Shown in pieces: positions 22,978-34,382 of a DNA stretch of 64,000 bases. The notes below the pieces were generated by a model. It did not search any database. It was not told the origin of the DNA and worked only from the letters and a program-made list of their open reading frames with translations. Source of the stretch: Annona cherimola (lineage: Eukaryota > Streptophyta > Magnoliopsida > Magnoliales > Annonaceae); NCBI GenBank assembly GCA_030490835.1, contig CM059974.1:4843501-4907500 (forward strand). The letters run 5' to 3'. The translations under genes were made by a program, and so were the position numbers. Position 1 is the stretch's first letter. The number at the start of each line of letters is the position of its first letter.

Positions 22978-25900
22978 CTATCCCCTCACCCCTGCACTAT
23001 GGGGGGAGGGAGAGATAGGGAGTTCCAAGCAATTCATTACCAAAAAATTGTCCGTATAAATTTTTTCCAGAACGAATGGAGGGGGATTACCCCACCAAAC
23101 CTGGCTATCCAAAAAAGCTAAAGAAACAAAATCTGCTAAAGAATGAGCAACAACATTTCCTTGTCTTAACACATGATGGGCAGAAAAGTGTTGGGAGTTA
23201 GATAGAAGGGATTTGATCTCCCCAATGAGAACCCCAACCGGTGATAGAATATGATTCTCATTCAAAAGGTAGTTGACGAGGAGAAGAGAATCAGTTTCAA
23301 TATGCACATTCCTCAACCCCAAGTGGAGAGCCCATTTGAGTCCCAATAGAAACCCAGTCGCCTCCATACACAATGGTCCCATATTGCCACTTCGTCTCCA
23401 GCCTTTCGCCGCAATGAAACACCCATTAGAATCTTGAATAACAGCGGCAAAACCCAAGGCATGGTTATCTTCATGTTTCCTCGCATCGACATTCATCTTT
23501 AGAAAACCAATTGGTGGTTTGGACCATCTAACCGTCAAAGGCCGATCAATCGCCCCATCCTGAATAAGAAACTTTGCCCTCCTGTGCTGCTCGAAATAGT
23601 CCTCACACCATTCTATAATATTGGTGAAAATCGGTTGAACCTTCTCTTCCCTGGGCTTGTTGCGCAAATACCGCACCCTCCAACAGTAGAGAATGAAAAA
23701 AGCTAGGTTCTCCGGCCTGTTCATTGAAACAAGGATTCTAAAAATATCTTGTATCGTTTCCCATGGGTTGGAAATTCTAACAGCTTTCAAAAATATATCT
23801 CTAGTGTACTGGCACCCCGAGAAAATGTGAGTAGCATCCTCTGTTTCTGTTCCCCAAAAGAAACAACACTGATCCGCTTCGATACCCCTCATCAGTAAAT
23901 TTTCCCTTGTTGGGAGAGCATCTCTGAATAGTCTCCATCCAAATATCGTGACTTTACTCGGCAGCTTTGTCTTTCATATTGCCTTATAAATGCCCGCATT
24001 TGACGGATTGTCCACAGCCACACTCAAAATCCTATAGCCGGATTTCACAGAATAGATGTCATTTGGTTCATGTGTCCAGAAGAGCCGGTCCTCATCGTTA
24101 GTGTGGGGTAGAGGAACTTGACAGATTTGTCGCCATCCCGCCTCCCCCATAGCCGCCACAATCCTGTCCATATTCCATGAATGCTCAGTAGAATTTATGA
24201 AATGATTGACCAACACATCATCCGGCATCGACAATGGTAGGGGCCTCGCTTTGGTCACCCGGTCCTCAAGCCATGTTTCTGTGAAAAAATGCACCCGCTT
24301 CCCATTGCCAATACGCCATTTGCATCAATTCCGGATCATCTCCCTTGCCTTCAGGATACTCTTCCAAGTGAAAGAATCAGAGGGTTTTGCTTTGCAGTTC
24401 CAAATATTATCATGCGGAAAGTATTTAGCTTTGAGGACTTGATGACAGAGCGAATTTGTTCGCGAAATGAAACGCCAAACCTGCTTACCAAGGAGAGCAT
24501 AGTTGAAAGCATGTATCTCCTTGAACCCCATTCCCCCCGATAACTTTGATGTGCACATATCCCTCAAGGCAATCCAACTCATTTTTCGTCTATTTTCCTG
24601 TTCCCTCACCAGAATCTGCTAAGCATACCATTGATTTCCTTGCAGAAAGATTTTGGAAGCAAAAAGATATTCATCGTGTAGGTCGGGATAGCTTGTGCTA
24701 CTGCTTTGATTAAGACCTCTTTTCCCCCCAAGAAAGGAGCCTACCCTTCCATCCTTGAATTTTGTTCCACATATGCTGTTTTAAACCAATTAACATGCCT
24801 CTTTTTGACCTGCCAAGCCATGCAGGAAGGCCCAGATAGTGGTCCAAATCATGACCCTTATATCCAATCAGATGGGTGAGATCACATCTCAGACTGCTCC
24901 TGACATTTGAACTAAAAAACACAGCTGTCTTATCAGCATTTACCACCTAACTAGATGCCGCTGAGTATTGTTGGAGAATCGTCATGAGGTTTTGAACATC
25001 CCGGCTCTCTACTCGGGTGAATATGAGAGCATCATCCGCAAAGAGAAGGTGGGTGATTGGTGGGCCCTTCAGATTTATTTTGATGCCACGTATGCTTCTG
25101 CAGGTAGCCGCATTTGCAATAAGGGCTGAAAGACCTTCAGCACATAAGAGAAAAAGGCAAGGGGATAGTGGGTCTCCTTGCCTTAATCCCCTTTGAGGTT
25201 TGAAGTATCTTGTTTTGAAGCCATTCACATCCACCCGGTACCTCACCGTTGAGATACAACGCATAACCCATCTAATCCATACCGAACCGAAGTTCATAGC
25301 TTCCGTAATCTGCTGTAAGAACGCTCATTCAACCCTGTCATACGCCTTAGACATATCCAGTTTGATTGTCATCTCCTGCTTCATACCTCCCTTTCTCCTC
25401 CTGAGTGAGTGAATAACTTCATATGCTACCAACATATTATGATAGATAAGCCGACCAGGGACAAACGCACTTTGTTGTTCACTAATGACATCCTGGAGGC
25501 ACCGTTTGAGTCTATTTACCAATACTTCGGCTAAGATCTTGTAGGCGACATTGCAAAGACTAATCGGGCGAAAATTAGTCAAAGATTGGGCTCCCACCGT
25601 TTTTGGGATCATGACAATAGTTGTGGAGTTCAGCTGCTCAATCAGCGTACGCTGGTGGGTCAAGTTTGATTGTTCCATAAAGTTATTGCACCATGAGAAA
25701 AATCCTGCCCAACCGTTTGCCAGTGCTTTTGGAAAAATCCCGCCGACATCCCATCTGGGCCCGGAGCCTTTGTTGGGCTCATCACCTTCACTGCCATAAC
25801 CACTTCATCGAATTCCAAGGTTTTAGTCAAAGATTGCCTCTGCAGATCCGTAATTCTTATGGATATGAGATTATTCACTCAATCACAGTGGTTAGGGCCC

Positions 25901-27109
25901 AATGAAGTATATATAGATGAAAAATGTTCCACAACCATATCCATCAATTTATCTTGATCCCGGACCCAATGACTATTAGAGTCCTTTAAGGCTTCGATGA
26001 ATTAGACCTTCTGCGATTCAATGCCATTCTGTGAAAAAAACCCGTATTTCTGTCCCCTTCGTGTAACCAGTGAGTCTTAGCTCTCTGTCTCCATAGCTGT
26101 TTCTCATCTTCCAGGAGAATGTTGATTTGAGTTTTAGTTCTTTTCATATTTTCATCCCTTTGGTCGGAGGGGTTCTGACCCATAAGGTTTGCAAGATCCT
26201 GTTGTTTTTTCTCAATAGCTTTCTTTAGATTCCCCCTCCTCGAGTGGTTCCACCTAGATAGTTCCACACTGCAAGACTTGATCTTTCTTTCCAGGAGAAC
26301 CGGAGAAAATGGATCCCCATACGGTTGTGAATTCTATGCCTGATTGATAATACGGTGGGTCTCCCTGTCTCTTGCCCAAAACAGCTCATATCTAAACTCC
26401 TTTGGCGGTTTCTTCTTACAATACATTGAGTTCAAAACCAGCAATAACGGGCTGTGATCTGAGTAGGCCACAACTAAATGATAAATTTTCGCACAAGGGA
26501 AGAGTGATAACCAAGCTGGCGTTGCCACCCCCTATCCAATCTGTCTACCACACGATTAGAACCCCTACTGTTATTACCCCATGTCATTGATGGTCTCACA
26601 AAACTGAGATCCAACAGATTGCAACTATCCAAAATATTACAGAAGAAATCCATCTGTGTTTGGGAACGGTTCCTTTGGCTTAAATATTCGTTCGGGCCCG
26701 TCACCTCATTAAAATCCCCCATGACCAGCCACGGGGTAGCTGGTTGGTTGCTCAAAGTGCTCAAAAGATTCCAAGTCTGTACTCTGTATTGCGTTTCAGG
26801 ATGACCATAGAACCTTGTGAACCTCCATCCTTGAATATCAGCATCAATGTGATGGTTTGAGAAGCTTCTGATTGAGGCAGGATAATCATTGTTCCATAGC
26901 AGCGCCAACCCGCCCATTCTTTCTGTAGAATCCACCGCCAGACAACAGTCAAACTTAAGTCTATATCTGATTCCCTCCATTTCCTTTGCAGACCGCTTTG
27001 TTTCAGACAGAAAAACCACTTTGAGATCTTTTTTCTTGACCATTTCAAGCAGACAGCGAGTTACCTGTGGGTTCCCAAGCCCATGGCAATTCCATGCTAA
27101 GAGGGCCAT
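22978..27109 (-). pseudogene. LINE ORF2: endonuclease / reverse transcriptase / RNase H, broken
   Basis: Starts at ATG 27109 (MALLAWNCHGLGNP), an exonuclease-endonuclease-phosphatase domain with LSETK, VMGDFNEV and later YSDHSPLL. Reverse transcriptase follows at about 25880-24950 with MIPKT, NFRPISLCN, KLDMSKAYDRVE, GLRQGDPLSPCLF and the catalytic FADDALIF. A zf-RVT region lies at about 24300-23780, with CCFFWGTETEDATHIFSGC. An RNase H domain (23450-23070) shows NVDA, ME..GFLLGL and ETDS. The frame is interrupted at least near 26500, 26300, 25950, 25660, 25310, 24946, 24700, 24325 and 23960, so it cannot make a full protein. The frame ends with TAG at 22978. Confidence 0.88.
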
Positions 27110-27110
27110 T

Positions 27111-28376
27111 TTACCCGAGGTGGGGCTGAGGGTCCTCCTCAGCCGCCACCTCCATAACATCAAGGATGTTGTCCACCTTTAGTCGTTTGTGAGTTTGAAT
27201 CAGCTTCTCATTCCCATCAGCTAGACATCTCTTACTTTTTGTCACCTCAGATTTCTCTTTTGTACCATTCTTGAACTTCCATGCCCCTCGCCTTTCGTTT
27301 CCACCTGCCTTTTCCTTTCCTATTGGGTTCCTCTTCTGCCAAATGCGGGACCATATTCGTATCATCTTGTGATGGTTGTTTCCCATCAGACTTACCCCCT
27401 GGATCACCCAATAAATGTCCATCCTGTGGCTCACAATCACTGTAGGATGCTGACACCCTAAGAGCCTGTGACAGCCCCCTGTCAACTTTGTCATCCTCAT
27501 GATCGGCATCTGCACTCAAAGGCAGCTCTATGTGGTGGATATAGAGTGGCAGCAATGTTTCAGGTGAAGCCTGGCTCATGGGTTGTGGCTGCTGAGATGG
27601 GTCCTTATCCATTGCATCTTGCTGCTGCTTGTAAAGGACCCGATATTGCAGCTGTGATGATGGGTGGAGCAGATGCCATTCAGGTTTTGAGGATGGGAAC
27701 ATCCCTGCTGCTGTGCTTGATGGTTAGGTTTCTGCATTTGAGGATGGGGTAGCTGAGTAGTTGGTGGCTACTGCTGAGTGGGTGGTGGCCGCAGGTACTT
27801 ATGGGAAAGGTCATTGCATGTTGTTTGCTGCTGCTAAAGAGGCTGTGTCTGTCCCATGTTGTATGTTGTTTGATGCTGCTAAAGAGGCTGCCCCATGTCA
27901 GCTTTGTAGCACTGGAGATTAGCTTCAGCAATCAGCGGCATCTCCGTGCAGTGGAGAGAGGATGACAGCAGAGGTTCGTACGACTCCCTACACATTGGTG
28001 GTGGCTGCTGATGATTGTGGGAAAGGTCCTTGCTTATTGCGTCATGTTGCTGTTGGTTAAGGACCCAAGTTTGCTGCTGTAATGGTGGGTTGATAGGGTG
28101 CGGTTGCAGGTGTTGAGGATGGGAACTTCCTTGCTGCTGTGATGGATGAATGGATTGCTGCAATTGCGGACGGGGCGTCTGAGCACTGGGTGATGCCTTG
28201 CTCATAGAAGGTAGCTTCGGAAGAGTGGGTGGTGGCTGCAGGTACGTGTGGGAAAAGTCCCTGCATATTGGCTGCTGCTGCTGTTGATTTTGGGACGAAA
28301 ACAGCTGCTGTGAAGATGAGTGAGAAGGTTGTTTTCTCTGGTGTTGAGGGAGGGAAGAACCTTGCTGGCTCTGTCG
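27111..28376 (-). pseudogene. LINE ORF1, C-terminal Q/P-rich part, broken
   Basis: Three overlapping frames together read as one low-complexity, Gln/Pro/His-rich protein. A basic C-terminus follows (GKGRWKRKARG, then KSKRCLADGNEK, HKRLKVDNILDVMEV). Its stop TAA (27111-27113) lies one base before the ORF2 ATG at 27109. The position just before an L1-type ORF2, the basic tail and the composition identify it as ORF1. The DUF4283-like and zinc-knuckle parts normally found upstream are absent. Frame shifts occur near 27900-27700 and 27500-27250. Confidence 0.6.
27540..28330 (-). repeat. Degenerate ~200-250-bp tandem repeats coding for Q/P-rich units
   Basis: The plus-strand words ggtggctgcaggta, gggaaaggtcc, ttgctgctgctaaag and gaggatgggaac recur several times with irregular spacing. 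A short exact block (gctgctaaagaggctg) occurs twice at 27827-27890. The repeats lie within LINE ORF1. Confidence 0.6.
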
Positions 28377-28548
28377 TTGATTTATAACAGATCAGGTATT
28401 CAAAGCGGATCCGCTTTCACACGGCCTTCGTCGCCGAAATTCGATAGATCGCGCGGGCTTCGCGGGAGATTTATCGGTGCTTGGAAGAGCAAACGTGCAC
28501 ACTATTTTCAAATCCAGACCAGGAATCTTAAAACTATTATATATACAC

Positions 28549-30057
28549 CAATGTTATCAGAACCGAACCGGTGATTGAACCGGTAAAGGTACTGGTCTGG
28601 TTCGAACCGGTTCGACTGGTTAATCAAACTGGTTCGAACTGGTGACATCAGCATGACATATTTATAATGTCATAAATATTAAAATTTTAAATTTTAAATA
28701 AATATATTGATAAAATTATATTTTTATAAATTCTAAATATATATATATGTTAGATTTTAAGGACCACAATATAAATATAAAACAAGGAGGAAAAAATTAA
28801 TAGCAAATTTTAAAAAGTCTTTGAGCATGAATTTTAGAAAAATTAACTATAATATTTTATTAATTATATTATAATTTTTATTTGCTATGTTAACATGCTG
28901 TATTTTCTCCATTGGCTATTACCATTTGAGCTTCATGCAAGGCTGCTTGGAATGCAGTGGTCAAACAGAGGATGCTATTGGTTTTTGCTGTAATTGGCCG
29001 ACTGGTTGCAGAAGGGAGGAATCACCGGCTCTGTGTACGCGTTGGGTTGTTTCGGAAATAGAAGGCTACCAAAAAATGGGTTCTGGTTGCCTGTAGCTAG
29101 GCAGTGCTGCTGGCTTTGAGAAGTAGGGGCGGTGATGGAAATTGGGTTCTCTAGTTTGGGGCAGATTGCTAATTGATCCGGTGGAATTGAATAAGAAAAT
29201 GAAACTGCTAGATGGGTTGCAAAATTGCGACTTACAAATTGGGGCAAAGTTCAAATTGATGGTAGCAGATGCAAAGTGCTGCAATTTGGAGAGAAGATTG
29301 GAAGCTTGGTGGAATTGGTTGAGTTTTGTCTGCAGGGGAAGATAGGTTTTTGGGCGAGCTGATGCAGTTTCCTGTTACTGAAATTCAAAACCATGGCTGA
29401 AATTCGTGAAGGCTGGACGACGAGCAGGCGGGCGTGATGACGGGACGACGCGACGAGGTGTGGCCGTGCGCGACAGGCGTGACGGCGGGACGACAAGCTG
29501 CGGTCGGGGACGGCGTGCGCGACAGATCACTGAACCACTGAACCAGATCGGGGAAGAAGAAGCGAGAGCTGCGATTAACCGAAAATGGAAAGGAGCTCTG
29601 CTCATTGCCGAAAATGGAGACGTTGTTGCTTTGCTCGTCACTGATTTGCTCGTCGTTGAACGCCGATTGAATGTCGCTGATCTGCTCGTCGCCGAACGCC
29701 GATTGAACGTCGCTGATCTGCTCATCGCCGGAAATGAAAAGGAGCTTTGCCAGTCGTTGTCGATTTGGGGTAGCACTGCAGCAGAGGGGTCGTCAATTTG
29801 GGGGCTCGATCTCGACCTCGATGGCTCGTGGTAGACGACAGGACGGGACGAACAGCACTGTCAGCACATCATTTTTTATCTCGCCGAACCACCGAACTGG
29901 TCTAATACGGTTCAACTGCTATGTCCGGTTCGACCACCGGTTCAACGGTTTGCACGGTTTAGTTATATTAGACCGAACCGTAGGTAAATGAACCGTTTAT
30001 TTGACCGGTTCGCGGTCGGACCGGCCGGTCCGGTCCGGTCCGGTTTTAACAACAGTG
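28549..30057. mobile_element. Non-autonomous hAT-type element (CAATGTTGT-AACCGG family), complete
   Basis: 1509 bp with terminal inverted repeats: left CAATGTTATCAGAACCGAAC, right the complement of CACTGTTGTTAAAACCGGAC. It is flanked by a perfect 8-bp direct repeat ATATACAC (28541-28548 and 30058-30065). Subterminal regions are packed with GAACCGGT and CCGGTCCGGT motifs. No transposase is present. The interior 28870-29850 is GC-rich and gene-like, with a 36-bp minisatellite. The same family is at 54779-56122, and a decayed member at about 32699-34382. Confidence 0.88.
29643..29731. repeat. 36-bp minisatellite inside hAT-type element
   Basis: Two full units (29643-29678 and 29679-29714) differ at few positions, and a partial third follows. 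Each unit reads gatYtgctcgtcg...gaacgccgattgaa.gtcgct. Confidence 0.85.
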
Positions 30058-30407
30058 ATATACACAAGTAACACAACGGTATATATAATATTTCAGTTTA
30101 ACCGTTCCCTCGTCCGTCGCATCTAAAATACAACGTATTCGGCTGATATTAAAAATATTCGAATCAAACTACAGCGATTGAACTTCCACAAAACTGCCTT
30201 TATCGTTATTGTTGTTTTGTTATCGTGGTTGTTGCCGAGAAACACTATGCAATCTCCCCATAAGGATTTCTCAAAATTCTTTAATTAAATTACAGCCTAG
30301 AATCTTGTTATCTTTTTGGCATTTACCGCAAATGAGAACAAAAATTTCCGGACTTCATTTTACGCACCTTCCCACATGATTTGTATTTTTTCATGAAATA
30401 ACACAAT

Positions 30408-30745
30408 TAACTTTAGGACAAATTTCATATATATACGAATTTTATCCTTAATCTCACTTATATTCATGAATTTTCAAAAATTCCCCTTATACCTACGAAT
30501 TTTTATCCTAATTTTACTTATACTAATGTCGTCAAGAATTCATTATAGCTATAAAATTATAATTATAAATGAACATATTCGTCATTTATCAAAGAGTCAA
30601 CATCTCTTTTAACGAATTGCTAGCGGCGTAGGTATAAATGAAATTATGAAGAAAATTTATAAATATAAGAGAAATTTTTAAAAATTCATGGGCATAAATA
30701 AAATTAAGGATAAAATTTGCAGGTATATAAGAAATTCATCTGTTA
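30408..30745. repeat. Foldback repeat, family E
   Basis: Left arm cgaattttatccttaatctc and cttatattcatgaattttc; right arm complements (taaaattaaggataaaattt, aaattcatgggcataaat). Same family as 9098-9580. Non-coding. Confidence 0.6.
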
Positions 30746-30899
30746 CTATATTTTATTCTCCTTATTTCTAATCATTGCCTTCATTTTATTATATTAAACT
30801 CTTAATTTTTTAATAAATTTTTTAACTCTTGGTAAATACAACCTTATTCTCACAAAATTGACTAAAATGAAATACATATGTCTTAATTAGCCCGTGGTA

Positions 30900-31365
30900 A
30901 CATGATTCGAAAGTTTGGTAACGAAGGTTTTTTTTTGTTAATGCGATTGGTTGTTTATTCTAAAAATTTTTGTACCTTAAGTTTTTTAATGTAAAATTTT
31001 TCCTTGATCACAGCTCATTATTTTTTTTACATTTTCTTATTCAACTACTTTATTTTTTAATTATTTCTACATAATTATCCATACATTTAGGGTGTGTTCC
31101 AAAATGATACGAAATTCTTGGATTCTATATTTGATAAAAATGTAATAATGCGCATTGAAAATTGAAAAAACTGTATTAGGAATAGTAAAACAGGTTCAAT
31201 CTAAGAATTCCGTATCATTTGAAACACGTTTTAACCTATTTATTTAGAATTTATTATCTTTACTCGTAAATATTAAGCTAATTATATCATATTATTTTTT
31301 TTATCTTAAAAACTTTTATATAGAAATTTTTCATCGAAAGTTTCGTGACTTACGAAACACTCAAA
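30900..31365. repeat. MITE, family C, interrupted by a smaller MITE
   Basis: Left part from about 30915 (gtttggtaacgaagg) contains family C words such as TTATTTTTTAATTATTTCTACA. The right part resumes at 31234 (acctatttatttag) and ends near cgaaacactc at 31361. Between them lies the nested element 31090-31230. Confidence 0.55.
31090..31230. mobile_element. Small Tourist-like MITE with TTA target duplication
   Basis: 141 bp. Left end GGGTGTGTTCCAAAATGATA, right end the complement of AACGTGTTTCAAATGATACG, flanked by TTA on both sides (31087-31089 and 31231-31233). TTA/TAA target duplications and this size fit PIF/Harbinger-derived MITEs. It sits inside a family C MITE, so it is the younger insertion. 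Confidence 0.7.
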
Positions 31366-31598
31366 ATGATTTTTTGCAGATGAGCAGACAATTAACGAGA
31401 CAAACACTTCGGCCGTGGCTTCATTTTCAACCATTCAATGCTCAACGGCCGATCCGACGACGCGGCGGTTGAAAATTGAATGCAGCGAGTAAATGTCCAC
31501 TTGGCCATTTGGCTCCCGTCGTCGCTGCTCCGCCCTCCCCGTGTTTTTTTTTTTGCCTTTTTAATTCCTCCTCCGTGGAAGAAGGGAGGGAAACTACC

Positions 31599-32600
31599 AT
31601 GGACACCTCAAGCGGATTCCCAAAGCTCGTCCTCAATCCCGACGGGTCGCTCACACGCCCTGAAGTATTCCCCGTTTCTCCGGCAAACCTCAACCCTCCC
31701 GCAGCCGCTTCTGCTGCAGACGACCCCACAAAACGCTACGTCCTCTCCAAAGACGTCCCCCTCAATCCCTCCAACCACACCTGGTTTCGGATATTCCGAC
31801 CCCATCATTTCACTCCTTCCTCCGCTCCCCTCCCCATCATCATCTACTTCCATGGCGGCGGCTTCGTCCTCTTCAGCGCCGCTTCCGCTCCCTTCCACGC
31901 CTCCTGTGAGCGCATTGCCATCAGCGTCCCCGCCATCGTCCTCTCCGTCGAGTACAGGCTCGCGCCTGAGCACCGCCTTCCTGCCGCCTACGACGACGCT
32001 ATCGACGCCGTCCGGTGGGTCCGCGAACAGGCCGCAGCCGCCTCTGACCCGTGGATGGATCAAGCGGACTTCTCCAGCTGCTTTCTCATGGGCAGCAGCG
32101 CGGGAGGGAACATCGCGTACCAAGCGGCGCTACAGGCGCTGGAGCTGGAGGAGCGGCCTCCGTTCAAGATATGTGGTGTGATCTTGAACCAGCCGTATTT
32201 CGGAGGTACTGAGAGGACGGAATCAGAGCTGAGGCTGGAGAGGGATCGGGTTCTGCCCCTCCGCGCCAACGACTACATGTGGGAGCTGGCGTTGCCGATC
32301 GGGGCGGACAGGGATCACGAGTTCTGCGATGCGGTATTGGCAAGCGAAAAAGAAGGTGGTCGGGTGGGAAGGCTGCCGGCGTGCTTGGTGAGAGGGCACA
32401 ACGGGGACCCGTTGCTGGATCGGCAGGTTGCGATGGGGAGGATGCTGGGAGAGCGAGGGGTGCGCGTGGTGACGAGATTCCACGAGGGGGGATGTCATGG
32501 AGTGGAGCTGCTTGACGATGCGAAGGCAGAGGCGTTCTTCGGCGATGTCAGAGATTTCGTCTCCTCACTCAGCGTTGAATCACCACCAAACAAGCTGTGA
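31599..32600 (+). CDS. Carboxylesterase, CXE / HSL-like alpha/beta hydrolase, intronless
   Basis: 333 residues. Start chosen at ATG 31599 (MDTSSGFPKLVLNPDGS), matching the family N-terminus; an in-frame ATG at 31476 would add 41 residues of unrelated Ser/Phe-rich sequence. Key features are the oxyanion motif HGGG (residues 85-88), EYRLAPEHRLPAAYDD, and the nucleophile elbow GSSAGG with Ser167. Asp270 in NGDPLLD and His300 in CHGVEL complete the Ser-Asp-His triad. Length and intact triad indicate an active plant carboxylesterase of the CXE family. These hydrolyse short-chain or hormone esters and xenobiotics in the cytosol; the substrate cannot be read from sequence. No signal peptide. GC content is much higher than in the flanks. 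Related to, but well diverged from, the minus-strand pair at 40.7-43.5 kb. Confidence 0.93.
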   Translation: MDTSSGFPKLVLNPDGSLTRPEVFPVSPANLNPPAAASAADDPTKRYVLSKDVPLNPSNHTWFRIFRPHHFTPSSAPLPIIIYFHGGGFVLFSAASAPFHASCERIAISVPAIVLSVEYRLAPEHRLPAAYDDAIDAVRWVREQAAAASDPWMDQADFSSCFLMGSSAGGNIAYQAALQALELEERPPFKICGVILNQPYFGGTERTESELRLERDRVLPLRANDYMWELALPIGADRDHEFCDAVLASEKEGGRVGRLPACLVRGHNGDPLLDRQVAMGRMLGERGVRVVTRFHEGGCHGVELLDDAKAEAFFGDVRDFVSSLSVESPPNKL

Positions 32601-32698
32601 AAAAACGTGTCTATCACCAATCTTACTTTTTTCGTGTTTTCCTTTTAGACGAGTGATGTACTGATGTCATGTAAGGATTGAGTTGGCCCATACTAAGG

Positions 32699-34382
32699 TT
32701 GTAAGAACCGAACCAGTGTGGAATAAATCGGTTTGAACGGATGACGTGAGCATAAAATATTTATGATGTCATGAATGTTGAATATTTTTAATTATTTATA
32801 TATTGATAAAAATATATATTTATAATTCTTAAATGTGTATGCTAGACACTAATTATCATAACCAATCATGCATGAAAAAATTACTAGAAAATTTTAAAAA
32901 ATTCATTAACTAAACACAAATATAACACACTTAATTAGAAGAAATTAACTACATTAGTCGACCTGAAATGTGTTGTAACCTTTGACTTTTGAATTTTTCT
33001 TGTTTATTTGGATGTTTTATGAATTGCACTTTTCTAAGCCTATCTAAGTTTTTAACATAATAATAAATAAAATAAATCAATAATAGTTGAACAATTAAAT
33101 CATTTATAATAATATAAGAACAATGAAAATTTAAAAGTCTATAAGTCCACCATTGTCATCAAATATAAAATTTTAAGTCTACTACAAGCCTACTATTTTC
33201 TTTAAATCACAAGTCTACCATTTTAACCAAACAAAAAACTTTAAAAGTCTACACCTTTATACATTTTTCCCATTAAAATTACATGCCCAATCACATATTA
33301 AATGTACAGAGTCTCATACATTTTTTCACTAAAATTATATGCCAAATCACATATTAAATGTCCAGAGTCTCCAGATAGCTAGTCTTAATGAAATAAACTA
33401 GGTTCATCATCCTTCTTGTATTTTATTAAAATGCACAAAATAAAAAAAGTACAAACAAGGTATCATATAAACCTTGCAGCTGTTTCTCACGAAGCTAGTG
33501 TGCCTGAGATGAACGAATTGAAGTCAAACAGCAGCAGGGAGCAGTGGCTGGACCAGAGAAAGAGGACCAACAATCGGACAACGTAAGGTTGCACTGCTGC
33601 AATGAGGACAAACAGTATTTGAAGTGCTGAACTGGCAAAGAGGAAAATCAAAAAGGGGCAATGGTTAGACGTAACAGGGGAGGGCGGAGCCAACGAACAA
33701 AGGGGGCAATGACTACCTGAATGGACAGAAGACGCCAAGCAAATAGGATAATGAATTCCAAATGCCAACAATTTTGTTCCTCCAATGCTGGCGGATCGAC
33801 TCCAGCTAACTTTGATCCTTTATTATTTTCAGACGAAAGAGCTCAAGAGAATGAGCCGGAAGCTCCAAGGGAAAAGGCTGTAGACCCGAAATTCATTTCG
33901 AAAAACCAGGCTCGAGCAGAATGCAATAGGCATCGAGAGAGGCAGCCGTTGAAATTCCAGGAAGTTCCCACAGCCGTGTTGAAGAGCCGCACACGGAGCT
34001 GTTTCAGCTTCGGACAGGAGAAGGAGAAGCTGTACGCCGACTAATTGCTCTCTGCTGCATTGTTGAATTTGCTCTCAGGTGAAGCCACGAAGGAGAAGAC
34101 ATGTCTTGGGCAGAAATTGTGTTTGCTTGCTCGTCCATGGCTACTGCTGAGTATTGAGAGAAAATCCGAAAATGAGGGAGGCGCGAATGAATCGATTTGC
34201 GGGGAAATCAGAAAATGAGGGCTGGCGGGTGGCATATTTTTGACCAAACCGAGCCAACCAGGTTCGACCGCGAAAAACGGTTTGACCGTGGTTCTCCCGA
34301 TTCGAACGGTTCAAATACGTTAGATAGGACCGGCTACAATTGAAGCGGATCCGGGACAGTCCGGTTCACTGGAACAACATAT
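32699..34382. mobile_element. Decayed hAT-type element of the AACCGG family
   Basis: Left end aaggttgtaagaaccgaacc and right end cagtccggttcactggaacaacat are diverged versions of the terminal repeats at 28549 and 54779. The body repeats the same scheme: GATGACGTGAGCATAAAATA, then AT-rich DNA, then a gene-like interior (33480-34240) and CGGTTTGACCG-type motifs. No clean target duplication found, so the ends are approximate and the copy is old. Confidence 0.6.

Larger units (their letters stand above)
22951..28376 (-). mobile_element. L1-type LINE (non-LTR retrotransposon), decayed
   Basis: On the minus strand the order is a Q/P-rich ORF1 end, then ORF2 with endonuclease, reverse transcriptase, zf-RVT and RNase H. 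A very short 3' UTR and an A10 tail (plus-strand T10 at 22951-22960) follow. The tail is preceded by gtatttccttttcgtc. A candidate target duplication is ggctttgtcgttt (left, before and into the T run) versus ggctctgtcgttg at 28366, but it has mismatches. ORF1 lacks the usual N-terminal RNA-binding and CCHC domains, so the copy is probably 5'-truncated. ORF2 is broken by several frameshifts and stops. Confidence 0.85.

Noticed and set aside
27540..28330. CRISPR-like array suggested by regular repeats
   Set aside because: Repeats are degenerate, coding, unevenly spaced and lie within a plant LINE; CRISPR arrays do not occur in plant nuclear DNA.
29375..29834. Open frames of 130-140 codons within the hAT-type element at 28.5-30.1 kb
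   Set aside because: They translate minisatellite DNA (RSATSRSATFN-type repeats) and have no domain.
31480..32181. 233-codon open frame overlapping the plus-strand esterase
   Set aside because: Out-of-frame shadow in GC-rich esterase sequence; Ser/Pro-rich and without domains. The other frame has the complete catalytic triad.
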